Origin: Lycocorax pyrrhopterus obiensis
Lineage: Eukaryota; Chordata; Aves; Passeriformes; Paradisaeidae
Length of the DNA: 64,000 bases
Assembly (NCBI GenBank): GCA_014706295.1
Contig: JACSVZ010000011.1
Span: forward strand, 13,360,163 to 13,424,162
Reading direction: 5' to 3'
Shown: piece by piece, positions 14,534 through 26,570 of the stretch
Position numbering within the stretch: position 1 is the stretch's first letter
How the letters are laid out: each line of letters starts with the position of its first letter
Position numbers and translations under genes: made by a program
Notes under the pieces: generated by a model
What the model was told of the DNA's origin: nothing
The model's database searches: none
Seen by the model: the letters and a program-made list of their open reading frames with translations, nothing else

Positions 14534-14672
14534 CTGCAAATTTCCTTATCTAAGTCTTAAGGACAGAGGAGCTTCACTTTGATCCAGATCCAGCTCAGCT
14601 CTGAGCTGTGCTGCCATTTTGAGGTGTTCCCTACGCTGTGGGGCATTCTCAGCATCAAGGCACAAAACCCTA
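14534..14672 (-). other. Candidate minus-strand terminal or UTR exon, unrecognised
   Basis: On minus, a possible acceptor (ACATGTTCTGGTTTAG) is followed by an open stretch reading VLCLDAENAPQRREHLKMAA and on to SLRLR. It then has a TAA, followed by the donor-like CAGGGGTAAGTAG. The frame stops before the donor, so this could only be a 3' coding exon with a spliced UTR. It is weak, with no family recognised. Confidence 0.12.
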
Positions 14673-17600
14673 AACCAGAACATGTACACACAAGGTTGAG
14701 TGCAAGCACCCTGATGTCCTATTCCAAAAAGAAGTTGCAGAGCAAGAAAGTCTGTCTTATCCTCAGAGAGCTTGCAATAAGCATTAACAATATGTGCACT
14801 ACCACTTAAACTACTTCGAGGAATCCTTCCCATCCCCGCTGTCTGGTTCACCAAGCACAAAACACCTGCTCTGGATCAGCCCTTAATTGTCTTCCTTCTC
14901 CCACACTGCCAGTTCCAGGCTGGACATCACCGCTTGCCAGTCATGACTTGCTTTAAAAGCGGGTTTGTTTTGTGTGTTACATTCTATATTTGCTGTGGTA
15001 CTTCATGTTTTTAGGCTTGTGTTTTCAAATTCTTCTTAGCAGTTACAGACACTAACAAAGTAACACAAAAGAGAACAAAAAGCTCTCCTAATTCTAACAC
15101 AAACAGCCTGGGATTTCATGAAAAGTTCAATATTGAAAGGAAGTGAGGGAGATTTAAAAGACTGTTCTGCAGCTAAGAGTCCACAAAAATAACACAGCAG
15201 AACCGTGGAGAGTCCCATCAAAACCTGCAAAGTCCTACTTCATGCCTTGCTTTTCTTTCAACCCTCAGCTTCACATGAGGCTCAGAGTCCATCCACACAT
15301 CTGTCACACCTCCCCAATAGCAGTTTTCAGATATGTGGACCTCTTACACTTGGTTTGCCACTCAGGCCCTACTTCAGTAGCATCACTGCACCTTGCTCTG
15401 CTCTAGTCAGGGTCAAAAATTAGCATTTCCATTTGTCCATGCTCATAAGCCAAGACTGTACTGCAGAGGCCTGGGGAGGCTTCTTGGTACAGAGACAGCT
15501 CCTTTGGAATTAATGCATCTTGCATCAACAGAGGCAAAGTCTTAATATTTCAGCAGGAACTAAGATTTCATGTGTTGGCCCTATTCCAAAAATTTGGGCT
15601 ACTTACATCACATGCACTAGATTCAAATAAAGCAGCATTATGGTTTAGTTAATTTTTTCTGCTCCATATATCTCCACAGGCATAAGAAACAGGCTTCTGA
15701 ATTTGAAATGGAGCCTGAAGTTTCCGCAGAGCTTCACTTCCCAAATAGCAAATATTTACATCCACTAGCACCAGCTGCCTCTTTTCTTTTTTCCTCCATT
15801 TCATTTCCAGATGCATTGTTGGTACATCTGCTCTATTAATTAAAACTGATTTACACAAGACAAAATAGAATCATTATTACAAGCCTTCAGTGCAAACGAG
15901 TGATGTCTAAAATTGCACTGACATCTTCCAAAATTCCCATGTCCCATTTTTGCACCTTCGCTGCTTGAAAAGTGTTTTGCTCTGTTCAAGTCCATTGGGC
16001 ATTCCTATAGCTAAAACCAAAAGATATTTCAGCCTAACCTGATTCTCCTGACTTGCTCTTAGCTCCTGCCATGAATGATTAACACGGTGGGGACTGAGGG
16101 GAAGGTTGGTGGTGTTTGGCTGTACACTTCAATGATCTAACCATTTTTCAGGCTCATCTTTAGGAGAGCAAGGAGTGGTGATGTAGTTTGGCTTCTGGCC
16201 TTCGCTGACCTTACTCAGGAGGGTACAACACATCACATACCTGCTGAAGCAACACAGTGCAACAGCTCTGAGGCGCAAAGAGCTTCACCACTGTGATCCC
16301 CACAGCCACAGGTGTCCTTCTTCCTCAGAGTGTTACTGGCCTCACTCAGGTTTGCCTTTTGTCAGTAACCCAGTGGCAACTTCAGGTCAGGTGGGCTCCT
16401 TAGCCATCCTTGCCTTTTCATTATCACACTCTCTGAAAAGGTGGAATCTTCCAGACACAGCTCAGAAGGGCTTGAGGTGGGAAGGTGAAGAGAAGAGGAC
16501 ACAGACAGCACAATTTCAATTTATGCTCCCTCTGGAAAAGATAATACCCCTCTGCCAACTACAAAGAAGGTTCTGTCCGTGTTTTTCCGTGTTCCTCCTA
16601 TATCCACACACTTTTCTGATACCCTGCTAGCTGTATCAACAGAACCTTGCCCTCACAGTCTCTGTAGGACACATCAGCCACGAGGCCATCTCATTCCCCA
16701 TATTTTGATCCCAGCTTCAATTTAATCTCTGTTGTGAAAAGCCACAGAAGTGGAGTCCTTAAAACTCATCTACCTTCAAGGGAAAAAGTAAATATACAAG
16801 TTGGCTCCAAGAGCAGATGGTGTCTAAAAGAAATTATGATAATTAAGCTTCATAGTTGTAGATTTCCAAGGGACTATTCCACTCCAGCACCAGACCTCTA
16901 GGCCAGTGCAGCAGTTAAAAATTTCACCACACTTTATTAATTGCTAATTACTGCTTCATTACTTCCACTCATGCTCCTGAGACTGCTGCTGTCACTGTTT
17001 CCTTCAGGGGTCACTTCAAAACTGCAGAGAGTGATGTGATGAGTAAGGTCAGTTACCGAAACATAAATAGGTCTTCTCAGCTGCTTCATGTGCTCAGCCC
17101 CAAACCAGTTCTGAGGCCTGCTACACTCACTAAGCACAGTTTGTCATCAGGATCATATGAGAGGACTCAGAATTTGTCCAATTTACAATTGCACATCTGT
17201 AAATTCATACAATTTACATTTGTAACTTCTGTTCTGGCTCCCTTTTGGCAAACCCCACTGTCCCAACATCCAGCCAAAGGAGCAGTGGCTGATCTGCCTG
17301 TCCCCTCTGTAACCCAGTGAGGAACTAATCAGAGTGAATTTTACATCTGAGTTTAATCCATTTCCTACTCAAACTCTTCCCCCAAAAAAGTTTGAACAAA
17401 TTCAGTCAGAGTCTGGTCTTGAGTTTTCACACACAGAGCAGTGATACTGCTGGGAACTGAAAGTTGGACAATATCCAGAGCTTTGAACAGGTTTCCAAGT
17501 CTGAAAACAGTTTTCAAGCACAGAACTTGCACAAAGCTAGTCACGTAATTAAGAGCCAAACCACTTACATGAATATAAATTTATGGGCTACTACCCAGTT

Positions 17601-18645
17601 TCATAATGGAAACAAAGTTAATTTGGGTTTTATTCAGTGCCAGTGTTATTAACTGTGCATCTTAGGCATAACTGAACTTCTCCACAAATCTAAATTTCGT
17701 TAACACCCTGAAATCAATTACTTTGTGATTTATAGTTAAGACCATAGTGCTGACAGTTATTAAACACCAGCCTACTCTGGTATTTCCACACAAAGTGCAA
17801 GCTCACCCCAGGTGAGGACCAGCCTCTCCCATATTCCCAAAGAGCAAAAGTAAGTTTTTGAACTAGCTGTCCGTTAATTCCCAATACATTAGCTGGATGC
17901 AGATCCCTTCCACTTTGTGCTTACACTCAATGCCAGGTCTAAGAGCTGCTAGGTGGTTTTCAGGTGTGACAACAAGCCTCTGCTGCCAAGTATCACCATT
18001 CCCACCAGCCAGGAATTCTACAGCCCTAGGTGCACTAATCCCAAACACATCTTGCACTACCGATCTACTCCATGAAGGGCTCTACATGCTGTCTGCTCAG
18101 CTGGCAGCACGGTTTGCTGGGTACCCTCACCATCACTGCAGTAGTGAAGGCAGGGAGCTGCTCAGAGGGCTCACACAATCCTGATGGCCCCACACTCCTC
18201 TGCTGAACACTTGTCTGTCAGAGCACACCATTATTTGTGGGGGTGTGCAGCTATTCAGCAGCCACCTTGGAATTAGGTTTAATTGTGACCCCAAGACAGA
18301 TTTCATTACATTTCAACTCAACGGTGTTGAGTTGTGCTCTGTCATCAACCTGGGGCAGTCAACTGATTATAAAGCAAGTATTTAATCACCTTAACCCTCT
18401 AGAGACTTAAATTAAGGCACTCCACCACAGTCTCTTTATTCCTTAGTCTTAATCGAGGTTTCATTACCCACTGGCTACAGGGTCATTGTTTTGAGGCACA
18501 GGTACCTGACAGCTGAGGACCTGGGGCTACCTCGGCATGAGCTTTCATTTGTATCAGGCAGCATTTGCTCATTCATCTCTTTGATACCCAGATAATGATC
18601 TCTGGCTTCAGCAACAAATAAGTTTTGAATATTGATTCACTTTCA

Positions 18646-18757
18646 CCCTGCTATCCCCCAATCTAAACAAATCAATTCACCAGCAAGTGACAGGCACTTC
18701 TCCCTGCTATCCCCCAATTTAGGTAAATCAATTCTTTAACAAGCGAGTCATCCCCAT
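18646..18757. repeat. 56-bp tandem duplication, two diverged copies
   Basis: The segment beginning 'ccctgctatcccccaat' occurs at 18646 and again at 18702. In both copies it is followed by 'aaatcaatt' and 'aacaag/cagcaag' variants. The period is 56 bp, with two copies. Confidence 0.75.
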
Positions 18758-20262
18758 TTAGTAAAGCACTATGAAGATGCATTTCAATAAATCTGTTCAA
18801 GTTTCCTACAGAGGAAAAAATATTGTTTTAATACACAATTTCATATTATTGTTTCAATAAAAGAAGCCATTAACTGTGGTGCTTTAGTTCAAGTTGTGTT
18901 ACAGGTAAAATTTCATCTCCCCAGTCTCTATGGGGGACACAGAGGACCTAACACAAGACAGAAAAAGGACATTTGTTAAATAGCTGTTCAGCCAGGGAGA
19001 AAGCTAATTTGCTTTGGGCTCAGTGCTTTGTCTTCGCTTTCAACACCAACTATTTAAACTCAAAAACTGCCAGCCATGCTAGCATATTAATACCTATCAA
19101 AATTCAAATAAGATGCATAATCTAAATAATGTAGTGTATAAATTGACTTTAAGGACTGAAGAAGCTGCATATGCAGCTTTTAAGGTCTGTAGCAGCAAAA
19201 TGAAGACATCCATATTTTCCCTTTACTTTCCAATCTGCCATTTCATATCTTTAGGCACTGTTTTTATACTATTATATTGGGAATGCAGATATTTCATAAA
19301 ACTTTTTATAAGCTTGAATACAATTCTGAGCATTTACATTTCCCTGTAATTCAGTAAAACCATAAACCCATTAAACAGTATTTCTACCAAAATCAACCTG
19401 ACAATCCCCGTAAAAAGCACTTCCAACCCAGACTCCTGGTTCAATGATGCTTCCAAAGTCCTCATGTCCCCTGAAGAACATTTTGACATTAACAGCCAAA
19501 GCCAAAGTATTAAGCTTCACTAAAACCAAGAGAGGCAACACTGTCCGGCAGTTCAGCATCAATTCAACTCCTCTTCTGCATAAAGATTTCCCCAAAAAAC
19601 ACCAACTACCTGTAAGGAAATGAAGGTATTGGAACAGGATCCGTTTCCTGTGTCATCTCACACCTCTAGGACACGGAATGATTTTCCCCAGGTCTCTAAT
19701 TTGGTGCTCACTTCCAAAGAGAAAGGCAATGAGAAAAACACATTAGCATTAATAATTGCAATCAAAATGAGTTAGCAAGCAGTCTCCAGTCAAACTGGAT
19801 AGCCAACCCAAAGACAATCACCTGGAACCCCTGGCAGTGCAGCAGAGCCAGCCCTGAGGAATAAGGCACACAGCCTGTTCTTAATCACACCACTCAGTGA
19901 AGGCAAGCAATTAGGCTGAGAACATTTTGGTAAGAATAAATAATAGACTTTGCAGACAAAAGTACAGCATATAACAACCTTGTCCTACCAGAGCAGTTGT
20001 CACAGGCAGGAGAAACTGAAGATCCTTAAGACAAAATCCTTGCTGCTAAAAGTTACAGCAACCACGGAGAGGGACATGGACTGTAATGCTCAGTGCAAGA
20101 CCAAGGCAACTGTGTTGAGGCCTCCTCCAGTGCTTTGACCACATCTGCAAGTGGAGTCTCTCTGAGCTGATAAACTCCAAAGTTAAAGTTAAGGAGAGAA
20201 ATGAAGACCACTGTACCCTTCACTCATTAAGGATGGATCCACATGGCAAGATGAGGAAAGCC

Positions 20263-20310
20263 TGTCAAAAAAAAAAAAAGGAAGAAAAAGAAAAAAAGAA
20301 AAAAAATTAA
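20263..20310. repeat. A-rich simple sequence
   Basis: Runs of A broken by single G. On the minus strand this is a T-rich tract just past the CMTR2 poly(A) signal and may serve as its downstream element. Confidence 0.7.
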
Positions 20311-20405
20311 GCCTCCCCAAGCCCCCCTATTGCATTTCATTGATTTGTTCCATGTTTGGTAAAGAAACATGCAAATAGAAACACTGAAAACCTGAAATAA
20401 AAGGC

Positions 20406-20411
20406 TTTATT
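20406..20411 (-). terminator. Poly(A) signal, probable 3' end of CMTR2
   Basis: This is TTTATT on plus, AATAAA on minus. About 95-145 nt further downstream on the minus strand is a long T-rich tract (A-rich on plus, 20263-20310). A plus-strand AATAAA sits only 4 nt away at 20396-20401. Confidence 0.55.
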
Positions 20412-21657
20412 TACTCCAAATATTTGTTTTCCTTTCTTTTTTTAAAATGTCTTTTAACACTTTCAACATTTGTCAGTAAAATGAAACTATACAACAGCAA
20501 TGTAAATCAACATCTTTTCTTCTACTTCAAAAAATATAAGCATCCTTCAAACCAAAAGCACACACGGATTACTTACAACACAAAAGCTTAATGGCTGTAC
20601 AACCCTGAGGGTTCCCACACAAACATGAACACACTTGTGTGCACAAGAAAGGCAGCACACAACTGGTGAACTGTTCAGGTGGTAACACCTCAAAGCCTTC
20701 GTTTTAAGGATTTTTAGCAAGGAAAGGCTGGCAAATCACAGCAACTGCATGTTATATGAGTGTCTCATAGCTGGTAGAAGTTTCCTGCATTTAAATGTCT
20801 CCTAAAGGTTCTGCTTGTTATAAGCCTAAGTGTCTACAGCCACTGGCTAATTCTTTTAGCAAAATTCATTCTTGAGAATTGAGCTCAGCTTTGGACCCAT
20901 AAGAAGTCACAAGAGAAGGCCTGATGGCAATCCAAATTATTGCCTGAAGAGTAAGCAATGAACAGCCAGAGGCTGAGCGCTTCTCTGGCATAAACAGCTC
21001 CATTTGATCCTTCTGTCAAGTGACTGAAGTGCACAAAGAACTGGAACTCATGATATCAGCATGGCATTCACAAAACAGCTGCAAGAATGAGATGGAGAAA
21101 CCATTATCAGGCTTTGGCAAGGAAATTTTCATCTCAGTCCTCACTAACTGAAGTGCTAAAGAGGCTGATATTCAAAGGCTACAAGGTGAAAATTCAGAGG
21201 CTCTTGTTTAAGAATGGTATATGGGGACATGTACCAATAAACACCACCATTCCATACCATCCAAAATGGTAAGGCAAGTTACACAGGATTTCCCCCACAT
21301 CATCATTAAGAGTTATACCAACTCTAAACTAAAGGGATGTCAAAAGACAGTTTTTAAGGATGGCAACAGGAGGCTCTGAGATTTATGCTCACTTGTCAGC
21401 CCTTGCTTCCACTGAATCAAAGATTCTGTGTTATTCTACATCCTAAAAACACCCAGCTCAGTGGCCAGAAATCAAGGTCTGGTTTTCTTTTCTCCTATGT
21501 CCTACATAGACAATATGGTGCAACCAGGATTGATAGTTCAAAACATCCTCCCAACACTCTCAGTGTCACACCAGTTTTGCATTTATGTTACCTTCACATT
21601 AACAATGTTTTTTAACACCTTCTGCCTGCCTGTGAAACAAGGTCTAGCAGCAGCAAC
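20406..21657 (-). other. CMTR2: CMTR2 3'UTR
   Basis: About 1.25 kb runs from the stop codon to the first good minus-strand AATAAA (TTTATT on plus at 20406-20411). No other coding signal is visible on either strand. The extent is inferred from the poly(A) signal and no transcript data were available. Confidence 0.6.
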
Positions 21658-23973
21658 TCACACAGTTCTAGAATTATTTTGAAGTGGAATGTCACTAGTC
21701 ATTTGCTGCTGCTGAGCTTGCACGAGCAGGTGGAGCTGTCTCTTTGCAATGGCTGTGTTTAAATCCCATAGAAACTCCAACAGCTTGCCCTGGAGGAGAA
21801 TCTCCATGGGCACGAACTGCAGAACCTGATGGGGAGAGTCTGTGTCCAGCAAAGAGCTCATCAGTGTATTCAGATGCTGCAGATACTCCACAACCGGCGC
21901 GGGGAGGCCTCGGTAACCAACGCACAGCAAAGCAGCGCCGCTCCTCAGGGGCTCCCGGGAGGTCGGACATGCAAACGTGATGCTCCTGAAACAGCAGTGC
22001 AGGATGAAGACCAGGCCGGCTGTGAAGCGTGTCAGGCAGGAGAGAACAGGCAAAACCAACGCATCTCCCACGGCCAGCTGGGCCAACGAATGCAGAACAC
22101 ACTCCAAAAGCTGCTGCTGGTACTTGGGCTCTCCATCATAAAGCAAAGAGAAGCTGAAAGTCAGAAGCATGGCTGAGTCCATGGGCTTTATTTCCATACT
22201 GGGCTGGCTTTCTCTGTCACAGAGGGAGGGAAAGCCCACCACAAGACACTTGAATTGGTTACTATAACTTTCATTTAGAACTTCCTGATGGCACCTGGAA
22301 AGATCAGACACTTTTGACAGTATGAGTTCCCCAGGAAGAACTTCACAAGAGTGACAAGGCTGCAGCATCGATCTGCTTTCCAGCCTCCCCCTACCCAACT
22401 CCTTCACTGCTTCACTAAGCTTTTCCAAGACCTGAACATCACAAAATGGAGAACACTTCACCCTTGGCAATCTTTTTCCTTCCAAAATGTACCAAAAGCT
22501 ACATTCAAGGTTAGAAAACGATCCTTCCAGGACGCACATGTTCCCAGCATTATTTAAATTATGTTCCTCAGCGCAGTGATTAAAATAGCCCCTTGCCACT
22601 TTATCATTCCATGTCAGGGTTTCCATCGTTTTCCTTTCATTGTATGTACTAAAATATCGGTTTCTTTGCCCAAACCACTTTGCATTCATGCTGCAACCAG
22701 CCTGGGATTTCTTGACAAGCCAGTTATTTCTGCCAATGGGTTTCATGTGAAACCTTTGCATGAAGAACTCCACTGCACAGTCTCTTAACTTGTTCAGTTT
22801 CATCTGCTCTGCTTCTTCCATGCACTCAAAGAGACGGATGTTCTCAGAGATAGTCTCTACCTGGGACTTGTGGAAGAACTTGCAACACTCTTCATGTGTT
22901 TTAAGGAATGATTCTGGTAGTGTATGCTGGGGGAAAAGGGCTTTGTCGACTATTTCTGTTCCAAAGTTCTGTGTCATTTTAGGAAGAAGCAGATGAAGGC
23001 TTTTTCTGCCCATATAGCGAAGACAAACCACATAGGCCTCTGAGTTTCCAGCTTTGCTGGTGGCTGGTTTAAAGACATGGACCTCCTCAAAAGAGCAGTT
23101 TAGCAGAAAGAGCAGATTGATAGAACAGTGTTCAAACAGAGTGAACATTTTCAAAACAAAGGATCCTCCAGTGCCCAGGATCATTAAAGCAGTGACTGTT
23201 TCACAGTAATGAAGGGGTGAGACGAGAGCTTCCTGCTCACCTGGGTTTCCCTGGCAATCAAAGCTGCCATCAGCAGTTACCAAGTGGACTGTGGCCATAC
23301 CGCTCACGAAGTTCTGAAGTCCTGTTAGATGTCTTAATGTCATTACATCTCCAGTGTTATCTGGGCCAAAGTACCACCATGGTAACGTATTTGCTATCAG
23401 ACGGTCATCCATGATCATCATAAGGGTGTCATTGGCTTCATGATAAGGATTTAGAGTATTAGCTACCCAATTCCAGTGGCAAGGGACATTGTGTGACTTC
23501 AAGTAGTGGTTAAGGCTGGCTATAAAAGCTCCAGGTGCTTCACAGAGGTGGACAGAATTCAGTTCTCCATCCTGAAGAGCTTCTTTGGGGAGAAGAGAAA
23601 AACTGCACAGGATCTCATGAAATTTACACCACGCTTGGGTACACAGCTCAGCACTCACAGATTTCTTCACGTGAGGTATTATTTTCCCTGCTTTATTGGT
23701 AAATGAGGTGTGCCGATGCCAGTCCTCCAGGTTCTTATCACTCAGTTGGTTCTTCACTTCATTCATTGAGTCCTTCAGAGCCAGGAGTGAATGAAATTCC
23801 ATGTGATCACATGTAAAAGCATTGCTGGGATCTGGCAGCTTCCATTCATCATTCACTGGCTTAGCGTAAGTAAACTTCTTTGCAAAGAGCTTCTCAATTT
23901 CAGCAAGAATTTCAGGACTGAAGTTTTCAAGGTTGGTCTTCTGGTCAACATAAGGCTGCTTACATTTATCCAT
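21658..23973 (-). CDS. CMTR2: Cap-specific mRNA (nucleoside-2'-O-)methyltransferase 2
   Basis: Intact single-exon frame of 771 aa; the human protein is about the same length and, as I recall, also has its coding region in one exon. The family transfers a methyl group from SAM to the 2'-O of the second transcribed nucleotide of capped mRNA, turning cap1 into cap2. Seen in the sequence: the SAM-binding motif LCEAPGAF at residues 143-150, then the K-D-K-E set of an RrmJ/FtsJ-type 2'-O-methyltransferase. These are K117 (AWCKFHE), D235 (TADGSFD), K275 (FVLKMF) and E312 (GNSEAY). Residues from about 330 onward form the long C-terminal half with a second, non-catalytic methyltransferase-like fold (family knowledge). 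The start has A at -3 and G at +4. A pyrimidine-rich acceptor lies 19 nt upstream (exon start about 23992), so a separate 5'UTR exon is expected. The neighbouring PNP-like gene points the other way. Confidence 0.97.
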   Translation of the reverse strand: MDKCKQPYVDQKTNLENFSPEILAEIEKLFAKKFTYAKPVNDEWKLPDPSNAFTCDHMEFHSLLALKDSMNEVKNQLSDKNLEDWHRHTSFTNKAGKIIPHVKKSVSAELCTQAWCKFHEILCSFSLLPKEALQDGELNSVHLCEAPGAFIASLNHYLKSHNVPCHWNWVANTLNPYHEANDTLMMIMDDRLIANTLPWWYFGPDNTGDVMTLRHLTGLQNFVSGMATVHLVTADGSFDCQGNPGEQEALVSPLHYCETVTALMILGTGGSFVLKMFTLFEHCSINLLFLLNCSFEEVHVFKPATSKAGNSEAYVVCLRYMGRKSLHLLLPKMTQNFGTEIVDKALFPQHTLPESFLKTHEECCKFFHKSQVETISENIRLFECMEEAEQMKLNKLRDCAVEFFMQRFHMKPIGRNNWLVKKSQAGCSMNAKWFGQRNRYFSTYNERKTMETLTWNDKVARGYFNHCAEEHNLNNAGNMCVLEGSFSNLECSFWYILEGKRLPRVKCSPFCDVQVLEKLSEAVKELGRGRLESRSMLQPCHSCEVLPGELILSKVSDLSRCHQEVLNESYSNQFKCLVVGFPSLCDRESQPSMEIKPMDSAMLLTFSFSLLYDGEPKYQQQLLECVLHSLAQLAVGDALVLPVLSCLTRFTAGLVFILHCCFRSITFACPTSREPLRSGAALLCVGYRGLPAPVVEYLQHLNTLMSSLLDTDSPHQVLQFVPMEILLQGKLLEFLWDLNTAIAKRQLHLLVQAQQQQMTSDIPLQNNSRTV

Positions 23974-23992
23974 CCTTGGGTGGATTCACAAC
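23974..23992 (-). other. CMTR2: CMTR2 5'UTR part of the coding exon, after a splice acceptor
   Basis: Read on the minus strand, a pyrimidine-rich tract (TTCTCCCCTGCTGTTGTCCAG) ends in AG at 23993-23994. It is followed by 19 nt and then the ATG. This is a good 3' splice site, implying that the promoter and first exon lie further right, probably in the CpG-rich block at 26.0-26.6 kb. The acceptor is inferred from sequence only. Confidence 0.6.
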
Positions 23993-25990
23993 CTGGACAA
24001 CAGCAGGGGAGAAGAAACTATGTCATTCCGATCATACCAGTATAGAAATAGGAAAAGCTTTTTATAAAAAATAAAAATGTGTCCTGCTTAAACTGCTGTA
24101 TTCCAGACAGGAGAGAAATGCTTCATGGACTCCTACACCAACGAGGAAACTAAATGAGGGCTACCTTAAATAAGGCCATTTGGAAATCAGGAGGGTCACC
24201 AGTTCAATCACCCTTCTTGCTATTTACACAGCAAGTGAAGAAGAGTTGGCTGGTGCTTGACCCTTTACTGACTCTGAATACTCTGTTTACTTTATAGGTA
24301 TAAACACCTAAATACAAATATCTCTCTCAGTCACAAGAGAGAACACACCACAAGCTCTCCAAGTTCAGAAAGTGGCCCAGAAATCTTATCACCTGATTAC
24401 GGCAGTATCTATCTGAGAGCTCAAAATATGGAGGGTGGAGTGGCCACAAGTAAAGGCAACTTTGAGAGGGAGCACAACTACTGCTCCTCCAATTTCCCAA
24501 GTGGGAACAACCCTCCCACCTCTTCCACCACACCCAGCATGATGCTGGGGGACCCCCTCACTGGCACCCTCGAGAACTGCCCCTCAGCTGAAGGGCCCTG
24601 GAGGGATGTAGGACACCAGGCTGTGAGCAAAACCCCTTTTCTCTGCTCAGCACTACTGCTCTTTGCCAGATGCAAAGCCTTATGCCTTCCTTTAATGACT
24701 GAAAAAACTGTGATAAATCTGAAGTGAGAGGACTTGGTTGCAGCTGTGGTCAATGGGAACGTGTGCTTGATGTTAAAGAAGAATGTAATGCCAAGTGTTG
24801 TGCTGCGAGCGGGTAAAGGCTGACAAATAAGAGCACACTGCACACAAAGCTGACAAGGCTGCTGCCATCCGCTCCACCACTCGGCACAAAGCACACACGG
24901 CACAAGTGAGAGGCACTAACCAGAAATCAGCCAGCCAGCAATTTATTCCAAACTAAAATGTTCATTTAGGCAAAATAATTTAATCAAAATTACCACCCAG
25001 GATACGAAATCTCTCAGCCTATCATTTTAACCATCCCCCAAGCCCCCCCCATTCTCTCAAAAGCAAAATACAATGACCTTAAGTGTTATATAACATTTCA
25101 GTTTGAGAAAATATTGGATCAAAATTGAAAGAGCTGAAAAACTGGAAACAATGGTCAACCTCAGCACTTTACTCTTCCCCTTGAACCCATGCAGTATCTC
25201 AGGCCACAGCCCACATCTGTCTCCCCTCGATCACCATCAGTCCTCTGAGGAGAGGCACATGGTCATACACACAGCTGAGGTTTCATCTTGCCTTTCCCCA
25301 ATTCAAGGCCTTTCAATGGGCAGGTTTAATTTCACTGTCCTCTATGCAGATATGCTCTGGCTTTAATCTCATCTTTTCTCATGGGATGTTCTGAGGGAGG
25401 AGGAAAACAGAGAAACACAGATCACTGTGCCCTGGACTAGTTTATTTCATTTTAAACACCAACTATGAGTATGGGCTTTTAATTACAGCTCACCCCAGTT
25501 ACTCATAGGAGAGGTTTGGGTTGGAAGGGACCTTGAAGACCATCTCATTCCAACCCCCCTGCCATGGGCAGGGACACCTTCCACTAGACCAGGTTGTTCA
25601 GAGCTCCATCCAGCCTGGCCTTGGACACTGCCAGGGATGGGGAAGCCACAGCTTCTCTGGGCAACCTGTATCAGGGCCTTACCACCCTCACAGGGAAGAA
25701 TTTCTTCCCAACATGTAACCTAAATCTCTCCTATTTTAGTTTAAAACTGTTCCCCCTTGCCCCCCCACTATCTGCCCGTGTAAGAAGTTACTCTCCCTCT
25801 TTTGTGTAAGCCTCCTTTAAGTACTGAAAGGGGCTCTAAGGTCTCCCCGGAACGTTCTCCAAGGCTGAACAACCCCAGCTCTCTTAGCCTGTCCCAGAGG
25901 CACTTCAGCCACAATACTAACAAGTTCAACCCTAAATCCAAGCTCACTCAGCGCATAGCAAGAACAGGCAATCGCCTGCTTTTTCATCGT
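23993..25990 (-). other. CMTR2: CMTR2 intron 1 (inferred)
   Basis: This DNA lies between the acceptor at 23993 and the CpG-rich block. Apart from a CR1 remnant at about 25505-25905 I see no coding exon on either strand. The intron assignment depends on the first exon being in the CpG block. Confidence 0.45.
25505..25905 (-). repeat. CR1 LINE 3' fragment, minus orientation
   Basis: The block carries the usual CR1 3'-end text in reverse. It opens with GGTTGGAAGGGACCTTGAAG and a 'tcattccaacccccctgcc' stretch, continues through 'ggacactgccagggatgggg' and 'gaatttcttcccaacatgtaa', and ends near 'ctcttagcctgtcccagagg'. Read on the minus strand it covers the region that encodes the end of the CR1 reverse-transcriptase ORF, but it is broken by substitutions and is not coding. 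It is probably 5'-truncated, as is usual for CR1. Confidence 0.85.
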
Positions 25991-26570
25991 CATTTCCAGC
26001 CCCATTCCGGCCGGGACCGGGCTCTGGGCTCGCCCCACCGCGCAGCTCCTCACCCATCCCCGCGCTCCGCTTCCTGCCCGCCGCCTCGGCGCGGCCCGGC
26101 CCGGCCCGGCCCGGCCGCTTCCCTCCGCCCCGGCCTCTCGTAGCGCTGCGCCCGCCCGCGGCGCCTCCCCGCGCCGCCCGCTCCCTACGCGAGGCTGCGG
26201 CTGCAGCGCGGCCCAGAGCCGCTCCCGCTCTTACCCGGCGGGAGCGCGCCCGTCCCGGCCCCTCGCCCGCCGCCCGGCACGCCCTCTCCTCGGGCGGCAC
26301 CGCCCTGGCCCGGGCCGGGAGCGAGCCTGCCGCAGGGGCTTTGGCATCCGAGCGGGGCAAGGCTCGCAGCCGGGACGGGGGAAGAGCAGCCGAGTCCCAT
26401 GTGCCCCGCGAAGGCTGCACAGGCCGGGCAGGCGGCAGCGCGGCTAATCGGCTCCATTTCCTAAACAGGAGCTTAAGAGCGGCTGCTTCTCAGGAGGAAA
26501 GGGGCGCAGAGGAGCCGCCTCCCAGCAGCACAGCATTGCTAGGAGTTATCCACGCAGCACTTACCGCGCG
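25990..26570 (-). promoter_or_regulatory. CMTR2: CpG island, probable CMTR2 promoter and first exon
   Basis: The block is visibly C+G-rich with dense CpG, including a CCCGG-type 5-bp tandem run at 26088-26114, in contrast to the AT-rich flanks. On the minus strand it offers two strong splice donors. One is GGGTAAGAG, with GT at 26234-26233. The other is CGGTAAGTGC, with GT at 26564-26563. A weaker GGGTGAG lies near 26052. Any of these could end a CMTR2 5'UTR exon that joins the acceptor at 23993. The island may also drive transcription to the right, but no plus-strand exon was recognised. Confidence 0.6.

Larger units (their letters stand above)
7926..20395. other. Non-coding stretch, no gene recognised
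   Basis: AT-rich DNA without long or conserved ORFs. It holds a purine (GA)n tract at about 11668-11702, a 56-bp duplication at 18646-18757, and an A-rich tract at about 20263-20310. Two weak minus-strand exon candidates (12549-12593 and about 14534-14672) are listed separately. I see no RNA gene. Confidence 0.5.

Noticed and set aside
16195..16310. Minus-strand donor CAGCAGGTATGTG with a short open stretch before it
   Set aside because: The acceptor is weak and the 50-nt frame has no recognisable content. Less convincing than the three candidates kept.
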